Shown here: positions 52,937 through 61,570 of the stretch, piece after piece | How positions within the stretch are numbered: the first letter of the stretch is position 1 | Layout: every line of letters begins with the position of its first letter | Assembly: GCF_002876705.1 (NCBI RefSeq) | Contig: NZ_MDAG01000057.1 | Span: 372,001 to 436,000, forward strand | DNA length: 64,000 nt | Direction: 5' to 3' | DNA from: Enterovibrio norvegicus_B | GTDB lineage: Bacteria; Pseudomonadota; Gammaproteobacteria; Enterobacterales; Vibrionaceae | Notes under the pieces: model-generated | Databases searched by the model: none | What the model saw: the letters and a program-made list of their open reading frames with translations, nothing else | Told to the model about the DNA's origin: nothing | Position numbers and translations under genes: made by a program

Positions 52937-54748
52937 TTACACGTAGTCTTTGTATTTATCGAGGAAACGCACAGGTGTTGACAGTGCATCACGGCGGAAC
53001 GGGTCACCCAATTCTTGTGTACACATGATTTCAATGACCGTGGTTTTGCCTTCGTTCATCTGCTTGTCGATAGCTGATTGAAGGGCTGGGCCAACGTCTT
53101 CTAAACGATCGACGGTGACGCCTTCTGCACCCATTGCGCGGGCAATTTCTGCAAAACTTTCGTTATCAAGTTCACCGGCAACGAAACGACGGTTGTAGAA
53201 ATCGACCTGATTTTTCTTCTCAGCACCCCATTGGCGGTTATGGAACACAACGGCTGTAACAGGAATGTTGTGTCGCACACATGTCATGGTTTCCATCAAG
53301 CTCATGCCCCATGCACCATCACCTGCGTAAGACACGGCAGGGCGTTCCGGTGCAGCCATTTTCGCGCCAATGATGGTCGGGAAGGCGTAACCACAGTTAC
53401 CAAAGCTCATAGCCGCAAAGAAGCTGCGTGGTTTTTCAAAGCGCAGATAGCTGTTGGCAATAGAGTTGATGTTGCCAATGTCGGTAGAAACCATAACGTC
53501 TTCTGGCATGGCTTTTTCAAGCTCACGCAGCACTTGGCGCGGGTGAAGGTATTCACCGCCGGAGAAAGGCGTTTCCTTGGCATTTTGATCAATCATGTCG
53601 AGGCTGAATGCATCTTTTTCATGCGTCCACTCGTCCAGCTCTTTCTCCCACGCATCCTGTTCTTGCTTCATCACAGCGATACGTTCTGCGGTATTTGCAT
53701 CACAGGCGAGGGTGCGTCCGGTTAGGCGCTCAGTCAGTGCGACGGCAGCCGCTTTTGCATCGCCACAAATACCGACAGAAATCTTCTTCACAAGGCCAAG
53801 CATTTTGTGGTCAGCATCGATTTGAATGATCTTGGCTGTTTTCGGCCAGTAATCGAGACCGTGTTGAGGCAAGGTGCCGAACGGGCCTAAACGAGAGCCG
53901 AGTGCAATCACCACATCGGCTTGCGCCAACAGTTTCATCGCCGCTTTTGACCCTTGGTAACCCAGTGGGCCACACCAATGTGGGTGTGATGCGGGGAAGG
54001 AGTCATTGTGTAGGTAGCTGTTTACGACGGGCGCGCCGAGACGTTCTGCGAGCGCCTTACATTCTTCAAGGCCGTCTGCCATCACAACGCCACCACCAGA
54101 GATGATCACGGGGAATTTGGCTTCGGCAAGAATATCTGCCGCTTCATTCAAGCTGTTTTCACCGCCTGGGCCGCGATCGAGTCGGGCGGGTTTTGGAATT
54201 TCGCACGTCACTTCGCCATAGAAGTAATCGCGAGGAATGTTCAATTGGGTTGGGCCCATTTCACTCATGGCGCGGTCAAAGCATCGGCCTGTGTATTCGG
54301 CCATGCGAGAAGGGTGCGTGACGTGGCCTTGGTATTTGGTGAATTCTTGGAACATGGGGAGTTGATTACATTCTTGAAAGCCGCCGAGTCCCATTGTGGT
54401 TGTGCCTGTTTCTGGTGTCACGATGACAACAGGGCTGTGTGCCCAGTATGCCGCAGCAATGGCTGTCACACAGTTACTGATGCCGGGGCCATTCTGGCCA
54501 ATAACGACGCCATGATTGCCTGAAACTCGTGAGTATCCGTCGGCCATGTGCGCAGCACCTTGCTCGTGCACAACGGGGATCATGCGAATGCCTGCTGGCG
54601 CGAAAATGTCCATGGCATCCATAAATGCAGAACCCATGATGCCGAACATGGTGGTGACATTGTTCGCCACTAAGGTTTCTACGAACGCCTCAGAAGGGGT
54701 CATCTTGGTTGGGCCTTCAACGACGGAACGCATCGCTTTCTCACTCAT
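52937..54748 (-). CDS. xsc: Sulfoacetaldehyde acetyltransferase
   Basis: A 603-residue thiamine-diphosphate enzyme. The N-terminus MTPSEAFVETLVANNVTTMFG, then GSAFMDAMDIFAPAGIRMIPV and PETGTTTMGLGGFQE, is that of Xsc and not of acetolactate synthases. His-Glu-Gln (VVHEQGAAHMADG) supplies the TPP-activating Glu, and GDGAWGMSL with NRQWG forms the Mg/TPP site. It converts sulfoacetaldehyde and phosphate to acetyl phosphate and sulfite. AAGGAGAG precedes the ATG. It is the first gene of a probable xsc-tauXY-tauKLM transcript. The phosphotransacetylase gene often found next to xsc is not in view. Confidence 0.93.
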   Translation of the reverse strand: MSEKAMRSVVEGPTKMTPSEAFVETLVANNVTTMFGIMGSAFMDAMDIFAPAGIRMIPVVHEQGAAHMADGYSRVSGNHGVVIGQNGPGISNCVTAIAAAYWAHSPVVIVTPETGTTTMGLGGFQECNQLPMFQEFTKYQGHVTHPSRMAEYTGRCFDRAMSEMGPTQLNIPRDYFYGEVTCEIPKPARLDRGPGGENSLNEAADILAEAKFPVIISGGGVVMADGLEECKALAERLGAPVVNSYLHNDSFPASHPHWCGPLGYQGSKAAMKLLAQADVVIALGSRLGPFGTLPQHGLDYWPKTAKIIQIDADHKMLGLVKKISVGICGDAKAAAVALTERLTGRTLACDANTAERIAVMKQEQDAWEKELDEWTHEKDAFSLDMIDQNAKETPFSGGEYLHPRQVLRELEKAMPEDVMVSTDIGNINSIANSYLRFEKPRSFFAAMSFGNCGYAFPTIIGAKMAAPERPAVSYAGDGAWGMSLMETMTCVRHNIPVTAVVFHNRQWGAEKKNQVDFYNRRFVAGELDNESFAEIARAMGAEGVTVDRLEDVGPALQSAIDKQMNEGKTTVIEIMCTQELGDPFRRDALSTPVRFLDKYKDYV

Positions 54749-54766
54749 AGTTCTCTCCTTGAAATA

Positions 54767-54803
54767 TTTCGTTAAATGGAATTAAATGTTTCGTATAACG
54801 GAA
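54767..54803. promoter_or_regulatory. Two 15-bp operator-like direct repeats upstream of xsc
   Basis: TTTCGTTAAATGGAA (54767-54781) and TTTCGTATAACGGAA (54789-54803) are spaced 22 bases apart, two helical turns. Each is an imperfect palindrome (TTTCG-5-YGGAA). They sit 19-55 bases upstream of the xsc ATG and between xsc and cobS, so they could control both. The IclR protein at 58021 is the first candidate for binding (inference). Confidence 0.55.
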
Positions 54804-55014
54804 TATTGATAAAAACTAGACGGAAGAAAACGTGTCGTCAACATAAAATTAACAAAGCGGAATGCTTTATTTGATTCGTCGGATTTTTGAGAAAACGATG
54901 AACGCGATGGCATAAAAGGGCGAAATCTTCTTGCCGTCAGAGGAGAAAAGGCTGTGCTGTCAATCAGTTCGCTGAACCCTATTCAGGCGGAAAGACATGC
55001 AAAGGGAGAAAAAT

Positions 55015-56022
55015 ATGGAAACGGAAATGATGGGCATGCCAGACATTGAGGTTTGTGTTCGCGACATGTTTGGTATCGACAGTGATTTACGTGTGCCAGC
55101 TTATTCCACACCCACAGAATTTGTGCCCGATATTGACCCTAAATACGTTTTTAACCCCGAGGTGACATTGGCGATTTTGGCGGGGTTTTCTCATAACCGA
55201 CGGACATTGGTGCAGGGAATGCACGGCACAGGTAAATCGACGCACATTGAGCAAGTGGCGGCACGATTAAATTGGCCATGTTTGCGTATAAACCTCGATG
55301 GTCACATTAGCCGCCTAGACCTGGTAGGGAAAGATACCTTGGTGCTTCGAGACGGCAAACAAGTGACGGAGTTTCAAGATGGTTTGTTGCCGTGGTCGGT
55401 GACGCGTCCGATAGCACTTGTTTTGGATGAATACGATGCGGGTCGACCTGACGTGATGTTTGTTATTCAGCGTTTGTTGGAGAAAGAGGGCAAGCTTACC
55501 TTGAGTGACAAAAACCGGGTGCTGACACCGCATGCGGCTTTCCGTTTGTTCGCCACGGCAAACACCGTGGGATTGGGGAATCTGCAGGGTTTGTATCACG
55601 GGACACACGCGTTAAATCATGCGCAAATTGACCGTTGGAACCTTGTTGTGACGTTGAATTATCTTGCGCCTGAACGCGAAGCGGCCATTGTGTTGTCCCG
55701 AGTGCCAACTAAAAACACTGAACAAGGACAACGACTTGTGTCTCAAATGGTGGCGCTTGCGAATTTAACACGTCGAGCGTTCGCGAACGGCGATACCTCT
55801 ACTCTGATGTCGCCAAGAACGGTGATTATGTGGGCGGAAAACCACGAACTCTTTCCTGATGTTCGTCTCGCTTTTCGTCTGACGTTTCTGAACAAATGTG
55901 ATGAGTCGGAATGGCCTGTGTTCAATGAGCTTTATCAGCGCTGCTTCGATGAAGAATTGATCGTTCAAAGTCCGCTGTTCGATTCCCAATCTTCTGGCAC
56001 AGATACAGGCACAAGAGCTTAG
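55015..56022 (+). CDS. CobS-like AAA+ (MoxR-type) ATPase
   Basis: A 335-residue AAA+ protein close to CobS of the aerobic cobaltochelatase. An N-terminal segment with VPAYSTPTEFVPDIDPKYVFN, Walker A GMHGTGKST (about 69-76), Walker B ALVLDEYDAG, sensor LFATANTVG and LMSPRTVIMWAEN are all present. CobS and CobT form the two-ring ATPase that helps CobN insert cobalt. No CobN or other cobalamin gene is in the window. The ATG at 55015 follows GGGAG. Its stop is 2 bases before the cobT-like start, and it diverges from xsc, so a link with the sulfonate block is likely but unproven. Confidence 0.85.
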   Translation: METEMMGMPDIEVCVRDMFGIDSDLRVPAYSTPTEFVPDIDPKYVFNPEVTLAILAGFSHNRRTLVQGMHGTGKSTHIEQVAARLNWPCLRINLDGHISRLDLVGKDTLVLRDGKQVTEFQDGLLPWSVTRPIALVLDEYDAGRPDVMFVIQRLLEKEGKLTLSDKNRVLTPHAAFRLFATANTVGLGNLQGLYHGTHALNHAQIDRWNLVVTLNYLAPEREAAIVLSRVPTKNTEQGQRLVSQMVALANLTRRAFANGDTSTLMSPRTVIMWAENHELFPDVRLAFRLTFLNKCDESEWPVFNELYQRCFDEELIVQSPLFDSQSSGTDTGTRA

Positions 56023-56024
56023 CG

Positions 56025-57764
56025 ATGGCAGAGACTCAAACTTCAACTCAACCGCGTTTTACTGTGCTGCAACAGCGCATGCGTGCATTGTCTTCAGCGG
56101 CGCTGCGTGCAGAAGTTGGCGATGGCGGTTTACACCTCAAAGCAGGCCAGCTTTACCGTGACACGGTTTTTTTACCTATCACTGCCTCCCATCTTCAGGC
56201 TCAAGATCTGGATACGGATTTCAAGGCTCAACGTGGGCGCATTGATGCTATCGCGTCGCGGCTGGTGTTGAGTGATAAGGCGTTGCATCAGTCACTTAAA
56301 CCCGAGGATCAGATTGCTCGCATGTTGTTTGATTTGCTTGAGCAGTATCGAACAGAAGCGGTGTTCAGTGCCACGTCTCCCATTGGCGTTCAGCGAAATA
56401 TTCGATATCGATTTGATGCGTGGTGCGCATTATCTACCTGCTCAGGGCTAACAGAATCACGACTTGGGATTTTGCTTTTCACCGTCATTCAAATGGTGCG
56501 AATACGTCTGTTTGCGACGCCCATTGATGACGATTTCGAAGACATGATAGAGGCGACGCGAGCGGGTATTGCACCCTTGATTGGTGAAAGCCTTGCGGGT
56601 CTTCGTCGCTGCACATATTCACAGAAAGACTACGCGGTTCATGCACTCAAGCTCGCGCAAACCATCGCTGACATGATTCATCAGAGCCAAGAAGAGACAG
56701 ATGAGGAATCTGAATCTGAACGTGCGATCAATGAGTTTGCTTTGTTACTCGAAGACGAGGTTGCCTTGTCGGAAGACGCAATGATTGCATTAGGTGAAGT
56801 CAGTACCGCATTTCAACAGCATCATGGCCACTATCAAGTGTTTACGCGGGAATTTGATACCGAAGTGGATGCGTCGAGCTTGGTGCGATCGGTGCAGCTT
56901 GATGAATTTCGTATCCATCTCGATAAGAAATTTCAAACACTAGGTATTAATTGTCGGGAAATCGCGCGGAAACTGGCGCGATATCTCAGTCATCCTCAAC
57001 GTGATGGCTGGCAGTTTGGGGAAGAGGAAGGGCATATCGATGGACGACGATTGGCGCAGATTGTCACGTCGCCCATGGAAACACGGTTGTTCATGAAAGA
57101 GCGATACGTGATTAAACCCGACAGCATGGTCACTCTGCTGATTGATTGCTCTGGTTCAATGCGTCAACACATAGAAAACATCACTTTGCTGGTGGACGGA
57201 TTGGTACGTTCTCTCGGTTTAGCGGGCATTCCAAGTGAGGTGCTTGGCTTTACGACGAACGCGTGGAATGGCGGGAAGCCTCACCAAAAATGGTTGGCAA
57301 CGGGCAGACCTGCATTACCGGGTCGGCTCAATGAAGTATGTCACTTGGTGTTTAAAGATGCCGATATGCACTGGCGTCAGGGACGAAAAAATATCGCGGC
57401 ATTGATGAAAGCGGATCTTTTCCGCGAAGGTATTGATGGTGAAGCGGTTGAATGGGCGTGTAACCGAATGCAAAGGGTCGATGTGTCACGACGCGTGTTG
57501 CTCGTTATCTCGGACGGTTGCCCAATGGATTCGGCAACCAACCTCACAAATGATGCGTTTTATCTCGATAATCATTTGATAAATGTGGTTGAACAACGAG
57601 AGCAGCGTGGCGATATCATCATGGGGCTTGGCATCGGGTTGGATTTAAGCCGTTACTACCGAAACAGCCTTGCCTTAGACATAGCAAACCCGCCACATCA
57701 TCGATTGTTGATCGACATCGTGGCGCTAATCGCAACATCTATGAAGAGTGTGTCAATCCGATGA
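56025..57764 (+). CDS. CobT-like VWA-domain protein
   Basis: A 579-residue protein (CobT of Pseudomonas denitrificans is about 630). The N-terminal region (LQQRMRALSSAALRA, then ALSTCSGLTESRLG) is followed by a short acidic stretch (SQEETDEESESE) and a C-terminal VWA domain with the metal site DCSGS at 374-378. FTTNAWNGG, GRPALPGRLNE and VLLVISDGCPMD are hallmarks of CobT. It would couple CobS ATP hydrolysis to a client metalloenzyme. The acidic linker is shorter than in classical CobT. Two bases separate it from the cobS-like gene. Confidence 0.85.
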   Translation: MAETQTSTQPRFTVLQQRMRALSSAALRAEVGDGGLHLKAGQLYRDTVFLPITASHLQAQDLDTDFKAQRGRIDAIASRLVLSDKALHQSLKPEDQIARMLFDLLEQYRTEAVFSATSPIGVQRNIRYRFDAWCALSTCSGLTESRLGILLFTVIQMVRIRLFATPIDDDFEDMIEATRAGIAPLIGESLAGLRRCTYSQKDYAVHALKLAQTIADMIHQSQEETDEESESERAINEFALLLEDEVALSEDAMIALGEVSTAFQQHHGHYQVFTREFDTEVDASSLVRSVQLDEFRIHLDKKFQTLGINCREIARKLARYLSHPQRDGWQFGEEEGHIDGRRLAQIVTSPMETRLFMKERYVIKPDSMVTLLIDCSGSMRQHIENITLLVDGLVRSLGLAGIPSEVLGFTTNAWNGGKPHQKWLATGRPALPGRLNEVCHLVFKDADMHWRQGRKNIAALMKADLFREGIDGEAVEWACNRMQRVDVSRRVLLVISDGCPMDSATNLTNDAFYLDNHLINVVEQREQRGDIIMGLGIGLDLSRYYRNSLALDIANPPHHRLLIDIVALIATSMKSVSIR

Positions 57765-57835
57765 TTGTGGAGAGAGCGACAGCGCATTGAGCGAAATACG
57801 TCGATATATGCGTACTTTTTTATGTGTTCGTGATG

Positions 57836-58002
57836 TTTTCATGAAAATATCAGAACGAATTGTTCTATTATTATGAGTGTCGTTGCAGCCATAGCGGCTT
57901 TTAACAACTCTGTTTCAATTTTTAACAGTGAAAGTTGTTATTTATTTTGATTTTGATATACAGGTATATCCCTCGCGCTTTCAGAACGTTTGGGTATATA
58001 CC
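57836..58002. promoter_or_regulatory. Operator-like palindromes upstream of the IclR gene
   Basis: Three perfect palindromes lie in the 256-base gap before the IclR start: TTTTCATGAAAA (57836-57847), GATATAC-AG-GTATATC (57955-57970) and GGTATATACC (57993-58002). The last two share GTATAT and flank the likely promoter, suggesting autoregulation or other repression. Confidence 0.4.
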
Positions 58003-58020
58003 GCAGAGGAAATCATAAGA

Positions 58021-58824
58021 ATGAAGAACATAGAACAGCCTGATTTGGCGAAGGTAGATGGAGATACGCCAACATTGCGCTTGTTTGCTTTGTTGGAATT
58101 GATCGCTGGTAAGGACGAATTTTTCTCTTTGCAAGGTTTAGCCGAAGAAACGGGCATTCCAAAACCCACACTCCACCGTATGCTGCAACAGCTTGAAAGT
58201 GCCGCCATTGTGCAACGAGATGGCGATGAACGTCATTACAGCACGGGCACGCGTTTACGTCGCTTATCAGAAAATGTGCTGCTCAATTCCACAACGCACA
58301 GTGCAAGACATCAAGTGTTAAACCAATTGCGTGAAGAAGTTGGGGAGAGTTGTAACCTGACATCTCTGTCTGGGGGCGAGATTGTTTATGTTGATCGCGT
58401 TGAAACTGAAGCGCCACTTCGCTTTCATTTGCACGCGGGCTCTCGGGTGCCGGTTCACTGTTCGGCAACGGGGAAACTGTTTCTCGCAAGCATGACACCA
58501 TCGCAGCGTCGCCGTATTCTGGATAACGTAGAACTGAGCGCATTTACTGAGAAAACACTCACAGACGTCGATGCGTTAGAAACTGAGCTAGAAAACGTCC
58601 GCTTGTGTGGCTATGCCATCGATAATGAAGAATTTCTGCCTGGTTTGCTTTGTGTTGCTGTCTTGGTGCCTTCAACGCGAGGTCGTTCAAACCTGGCTGT
58701 TGCTATTCAAGCGCCCATCATGCGTCTCAAAGCGGAACAAGCATTACATTTCCTTCCTGCACTTCAGCGTGCCTCCCAAGCGTTGGCAAAAATTGAAGCT
58801 GAAAGTTGGGATAATGCTGGCTGA
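58021..58824 (+). CDS. IclR-family transcriptional regulator
   Basis: About 267 residues. The N-terminal winged helix includes FSLQGLAEETGIPKPTLHRMLQQLE; the C-terminal effector domain has ESCNLTSLSGGEIVYVDRVE, PVHCSATGKLFLAS and YAIDNEEFLPGLLCVAV, all typical of IclR. The ATG at 58021 (AGAGGA before it) begins the protein; an upstream extension lacks support. It lies downstream of the cobST-like pair on the same strand, near the sulfonate genes, and is the best candidate for controlling them. Confidence 0.88.
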   Translation: MKNIEQPDLAKVDGDTPTLRLFALLELIAGKDEFFSLQGLAEETGIPKPTLHRMLQQLESAAIVQRDGDERHYSTGTRLRRLSENVLLNSTTHSARHQVLNQLREEVGESCNLTSLSGGEIVYVDRVETEAPLRFHLHAGSRVPVHCSATGKLFLASMTPSQRRRILDNVELSAFTEKTLTDVDALETELENVRLCGYAIDNEEFLPGLLCVAVLVPSTRGRSNLAVAIQAPIMRLKAEQALHFLPALQRASQALAKIEAESWDNAG

Positions 58825-58849
58825 GTGCTGAGTTTGTTCAAGTCAAAAC

Positions 58850-58878
58850 AAAATGGCCCTGAAGGGGCCATTTTTTAT
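58850..58878. terminator. Bidirectional terminator between the IclR gene and panP
   Basis: The stem AAAATGGCCC / GGGCCATTTT with a 5-base loop and T-run, 26 bases after the IclR stop, between convergent genes. Confidence 0.92.
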
Positions 58879-58902
58879 GTGTGAGTATTGGGTGCTGAGA
58901 CC

Positions 58903-60543
58903 TTAACGAAGCAACGCGTCAGCAAGGGAAAGTAACTTGGGAAGGGCGATGCTGCTTGTTGAGGCAATCTCTCGTTGTTCATCCAATACTGCTTGTAAGA
59001 TCTCTCTTGTGGTCAATGGATTGGCTAACACCACACGGAATACGTTGGTGGTGCGCCTATTCCACTGACTCGGCGTCAAACACGTGCGCGATACAAACGA
59101 GTATCCGGCCTCACGCTGTCGCTTTTGAATAAAGATGGTTAAGTCGTTTAGCAACGAATGAATGGCATCGACTTGTTCGGGAGACGCGACGTTTAACGCC
59201 GCTTTCACCGTCGGTGGCACATAGCGGTACGTCATCAAACACAATTCTGGGGCGCTCACCAATTCAAAGTCATTCTGCGCCTCAACGAGGTCTGCAAAGT
59301 AAGCGGCCTTTTCAACACTTTGATCGATCAAAAGCTCATAACCTTGGCGCCCAATGATGTTGAAGCTGGCAAACAACAACATTGCCATGCCGCTGCGAGA
59401 ACCTTCAAGGGTGTGGCTGCCGAGGTCTTTTGAGCCTTTCCGCAATATATAGTCGGCGTGATGTTCAATGGCAGAAACCAACGCGGGGTCTTTGAACAAC
59501 ACCATGCCAGCCCCCATGGGCACATACAGTTGTTTATGGGCGTCAATGGTGACCGAATCAGCGCGCTCTATGCCTTTGAGCTTTGGTCGCTGATTATTCG
59601 ACATCAAACTCGCACCGCCCCACGCTGCATCAACATGGAAATGAATGCCTTCACGCTCGGCAATGTCAGCCATGTGATCGAGAGGGTCGATGTTGCCCGT
59701 TTCTGTTGTGCCTGCAACACCAATAAGGGCAAAAGGTTTGATGTTTTTCGCTTTAAGCTCGACGATTTTTTCGTTCAGTTTTTCAAGGCAAATTCGGTTG
59801 TTTTCATCGGTTGGAATCGCAACTAAAGATTCTCGACCAATGCCTAACACGTCCGCGGACTTCTTGAGTGAATAATGGCCACGCTCGGACACCAGGATCA
59901 CCAAATCGTCATAGCCATAATGACGCATGGCGCGGAACAAACCTTCTTCCGCCACACCGTTGAAAACGCCTTCAGGTTTGAGTGCACTGTTTCTTGCCAC
60001 CCAAAGGGCGGTGATATTGGCAATGGTGCCGCCTGAGCAAAATGCACCAAGCGAATGGGCAGCACTGTGCATCCAGCTTTGGTAGAAATCCTCATTACGC
60101 TGGTAAATCAGATTGTGCAACATGCCCAGAACTTGGCGTTCTAGGGGTGTAAAGGCTTTTGATGTTTCGATTTTCACTGTGTTCTGATTCAACGCGATCA
60201 TGATTTTGGAAAGCGGCATCAGGAAGTAGGGCAGTGCTGACGTCATGTGGCCGATAAAGCGCGGTGACGATGTATGCACAGATTGCGCGACCAATTTTTC
60301 GAGTAAAAATGCTGTGTGGTCGGAAACAAACGTCGGCGCATCAGGGATCGTAGGGTTATTAAAATCCTTCTCGATCTCCGTGAGGGAGCAATCTGTGGCT
60401 GCGATGTGGTCTTGTAAGAATCGATTAAGGTTTTGAGATATGGCTTGTTCAATCTCGCCTAGGGTCGAATTCGGTGCTTCAGGCACTGTAAAAATGCGGT
60501 GTAGGCTCTCCAGTGTTGCTTCTGCCTGTTTAATCTTAACCAT
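58903..60543 (-). CDS. panP: PLP-dependent aspartate 1-decarboxylase PanP
   Basis: About 546 residues of the group II pyridoxal-phosphate decarboxylases. FIGHMTSALPYFLMPLSK and VKIETSKAFTPLERQVLGML are strongly conserved in the PanP group of Vibrio. GTTETGNIDPLD and FHVDAAWGG belong to the PLP pocket, and the Schiff-base Lys is in TIDAHKQLY. PanP makes beta-alanine from aspartate for pantothenate where PanD is absent. I start at 60543, which fits the family N-terminus; an ATG at 60573 is possible and neither has a clear ribosome site. Confidence 0.87.
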   Translation of the reverse strand: MVKIKQAEATLESLHRIFTVPEAPNSTLGEIEQAISQNLNRFLQDHIAATDCSLTEIEKDFNNPTIPDAPTFVSDHTAFLLEKLVAQSVHTSSPRFIGHMTSALPYFLMPLSKIMIALNQNTVKIETSKAFTPLERQVLGMLHNLIYQRNEDFYQSWMHSAAHSLGAFCSGGTIANITALWVARNSALKPEGVFNGVAEEGLFRAMRHYGYDDLVILVSERGHYSLKKSADVLGIGRESLVAIPTDENNRICLEKLNEKIVELKAKNIKPFALIGVAGTTETGNIDPLDHMADIAEREGIHFHVDAAWGGASLMSNNQRPKLKGIERADSVTIDAHKQLYVPMGAGMVLFKDPALVSAIEHHADYILRKGSKDLGSHTLEGSRSGMAMLLFASFNIIGRQGYELLIDQSVEKAAYFADLVEAQNDFELVSAPELCLMTYRYVPPTVKAALNVASPEQVDAIHSLLNDLTIFIQKRQREAGYSFVSRTCLTPSQWNRRTTNVFRVVLANPLTTREILQAVLDEQREIASTSSIALPKLLSLADALLR

Positions 60544-60724
60544 CCGGGTACTTTTCTGAAGATTGATGTGCATGATTTACACGATGTTTTCGCAAGATAC
60601 AACATCGGGTGAGGACAAAGCCAGATTCGTGGGGCACATCGAGGAATTATTGGGGTGTTTTGCATTCAAATCGCGAGTCTATCAGGCAGTGCGACATCGC
60701 TCTGCCTGATACGGGATTGTACCG

Positions 60725-61258
60725 TTAAGACTTATCGCATGCTGTTTCAGCAAGCGACAGCATTTCAGCGTTGTATTGTTGAAGCGGCACTTCGATTTCT
60801 TTCGGGTTGCTCAACAAGTCTGCTAACGCAGAACGCAGGTCATAGTTGCCTTCGTGGGCTTTACCTTGGCGGAATGCGAAAACCGTTTTTGCCGATTCTG
60901 CCAGTTCGCCGGTCGAACCACTCAACGCTTTTACGTCCTCTTGCGAAAGGCTCAGCCATGATTCAACAGGCGCATCAAAATTTAGCTTACTCGGGTCATT
61001 ACTAACATAGTAATCAAATGCTTTTTGATTAAAGGTGAAATGGTTGCGGCGTCCTTCAAGGAACCAGTTAGCAACATCTTCCAGATTTTTGTCTTTTTGA
61101 ATGGTCAAATCAACCAAGTTTTCGTACCACGAAATCGAGGCATCAACGTAATTGTGGTATTTATCCGTGGCGCAAGTCATGTCCATGTCGTTGATGTCTT
61201 TCGCGACAGCAATTCCAGGGATCATAGTGGCTAAAAGAATTAAGGCTGAACGACGCAT
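60725..61258 (-). CDS. Small secreted protein of unknown function
   Basis: A 177-residue protein with a signal peptide (ALILLATMIPGIAVAKD). The mature part is helical and aromatic-rich (DKYHNYVDASISWYENLV, EDVANWFLEGRRNHF) with one Cys near each end (MTCATD and ETACDKS) that could form a disulfide. AAGGA precedes the ATG at 61258; a longer frame upstream is not supported. I do not recognise the family. It appears to be monocistronic. Confidence 0.65.
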   Translation of the reverse strand: MRRSALILLATMIPGIAVAKDINDMDMTCATDKYHNYVDASISWYENLVDLTIQKDKNLEDVANWFLEGRRNHFTFNQKAFDYYVSNDPSKLNFDAPVESWLSLSQEDVKALSGSTGELAESAKTVFAFRQGKAHEGNYDLRSALADLLSNPKEIEVPLQQYNAEMLSLAETACDKS

Positions 61259-61514
61259 TACGCAAATCCTTTTTGGTCGAGAGTTATCGTCAAAGAAGTT
61301 GCTGACGAATTTATTTTTATGGTTGCAATGGTAATGGTAGTGATAACTGATTGAAAACGAAAATTTCACGAATAGAAAGGTGAGTGTCACAATCCCCGTG
61401 ATTTCACTGCCATCTCAGTAAAAATGAGCGCTAGAGAAGAAAATATACACGAACATCCCCATACATTTATTTAAGGGATCCTTTGCGTATTTTGGGTTAA
61501 TCGTTTGGTCATGC

Positions 61515-61553
61515 CTATAAAAAAACGCCTTCCCGCGCGAACAGAAAGGCGTT
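61515..61553 (-). terminator. Terminator of the ugp operon
   Basis: On the minus strand the stem AACGCCTT / AAGGCGTT with a 14-base loop is followed by TTTTTTATAG, 18 bases after the ugpC stop. Confidence 0.8.
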
Positions 61554-61570
61554 GTTGTTTGTGTGACTGA

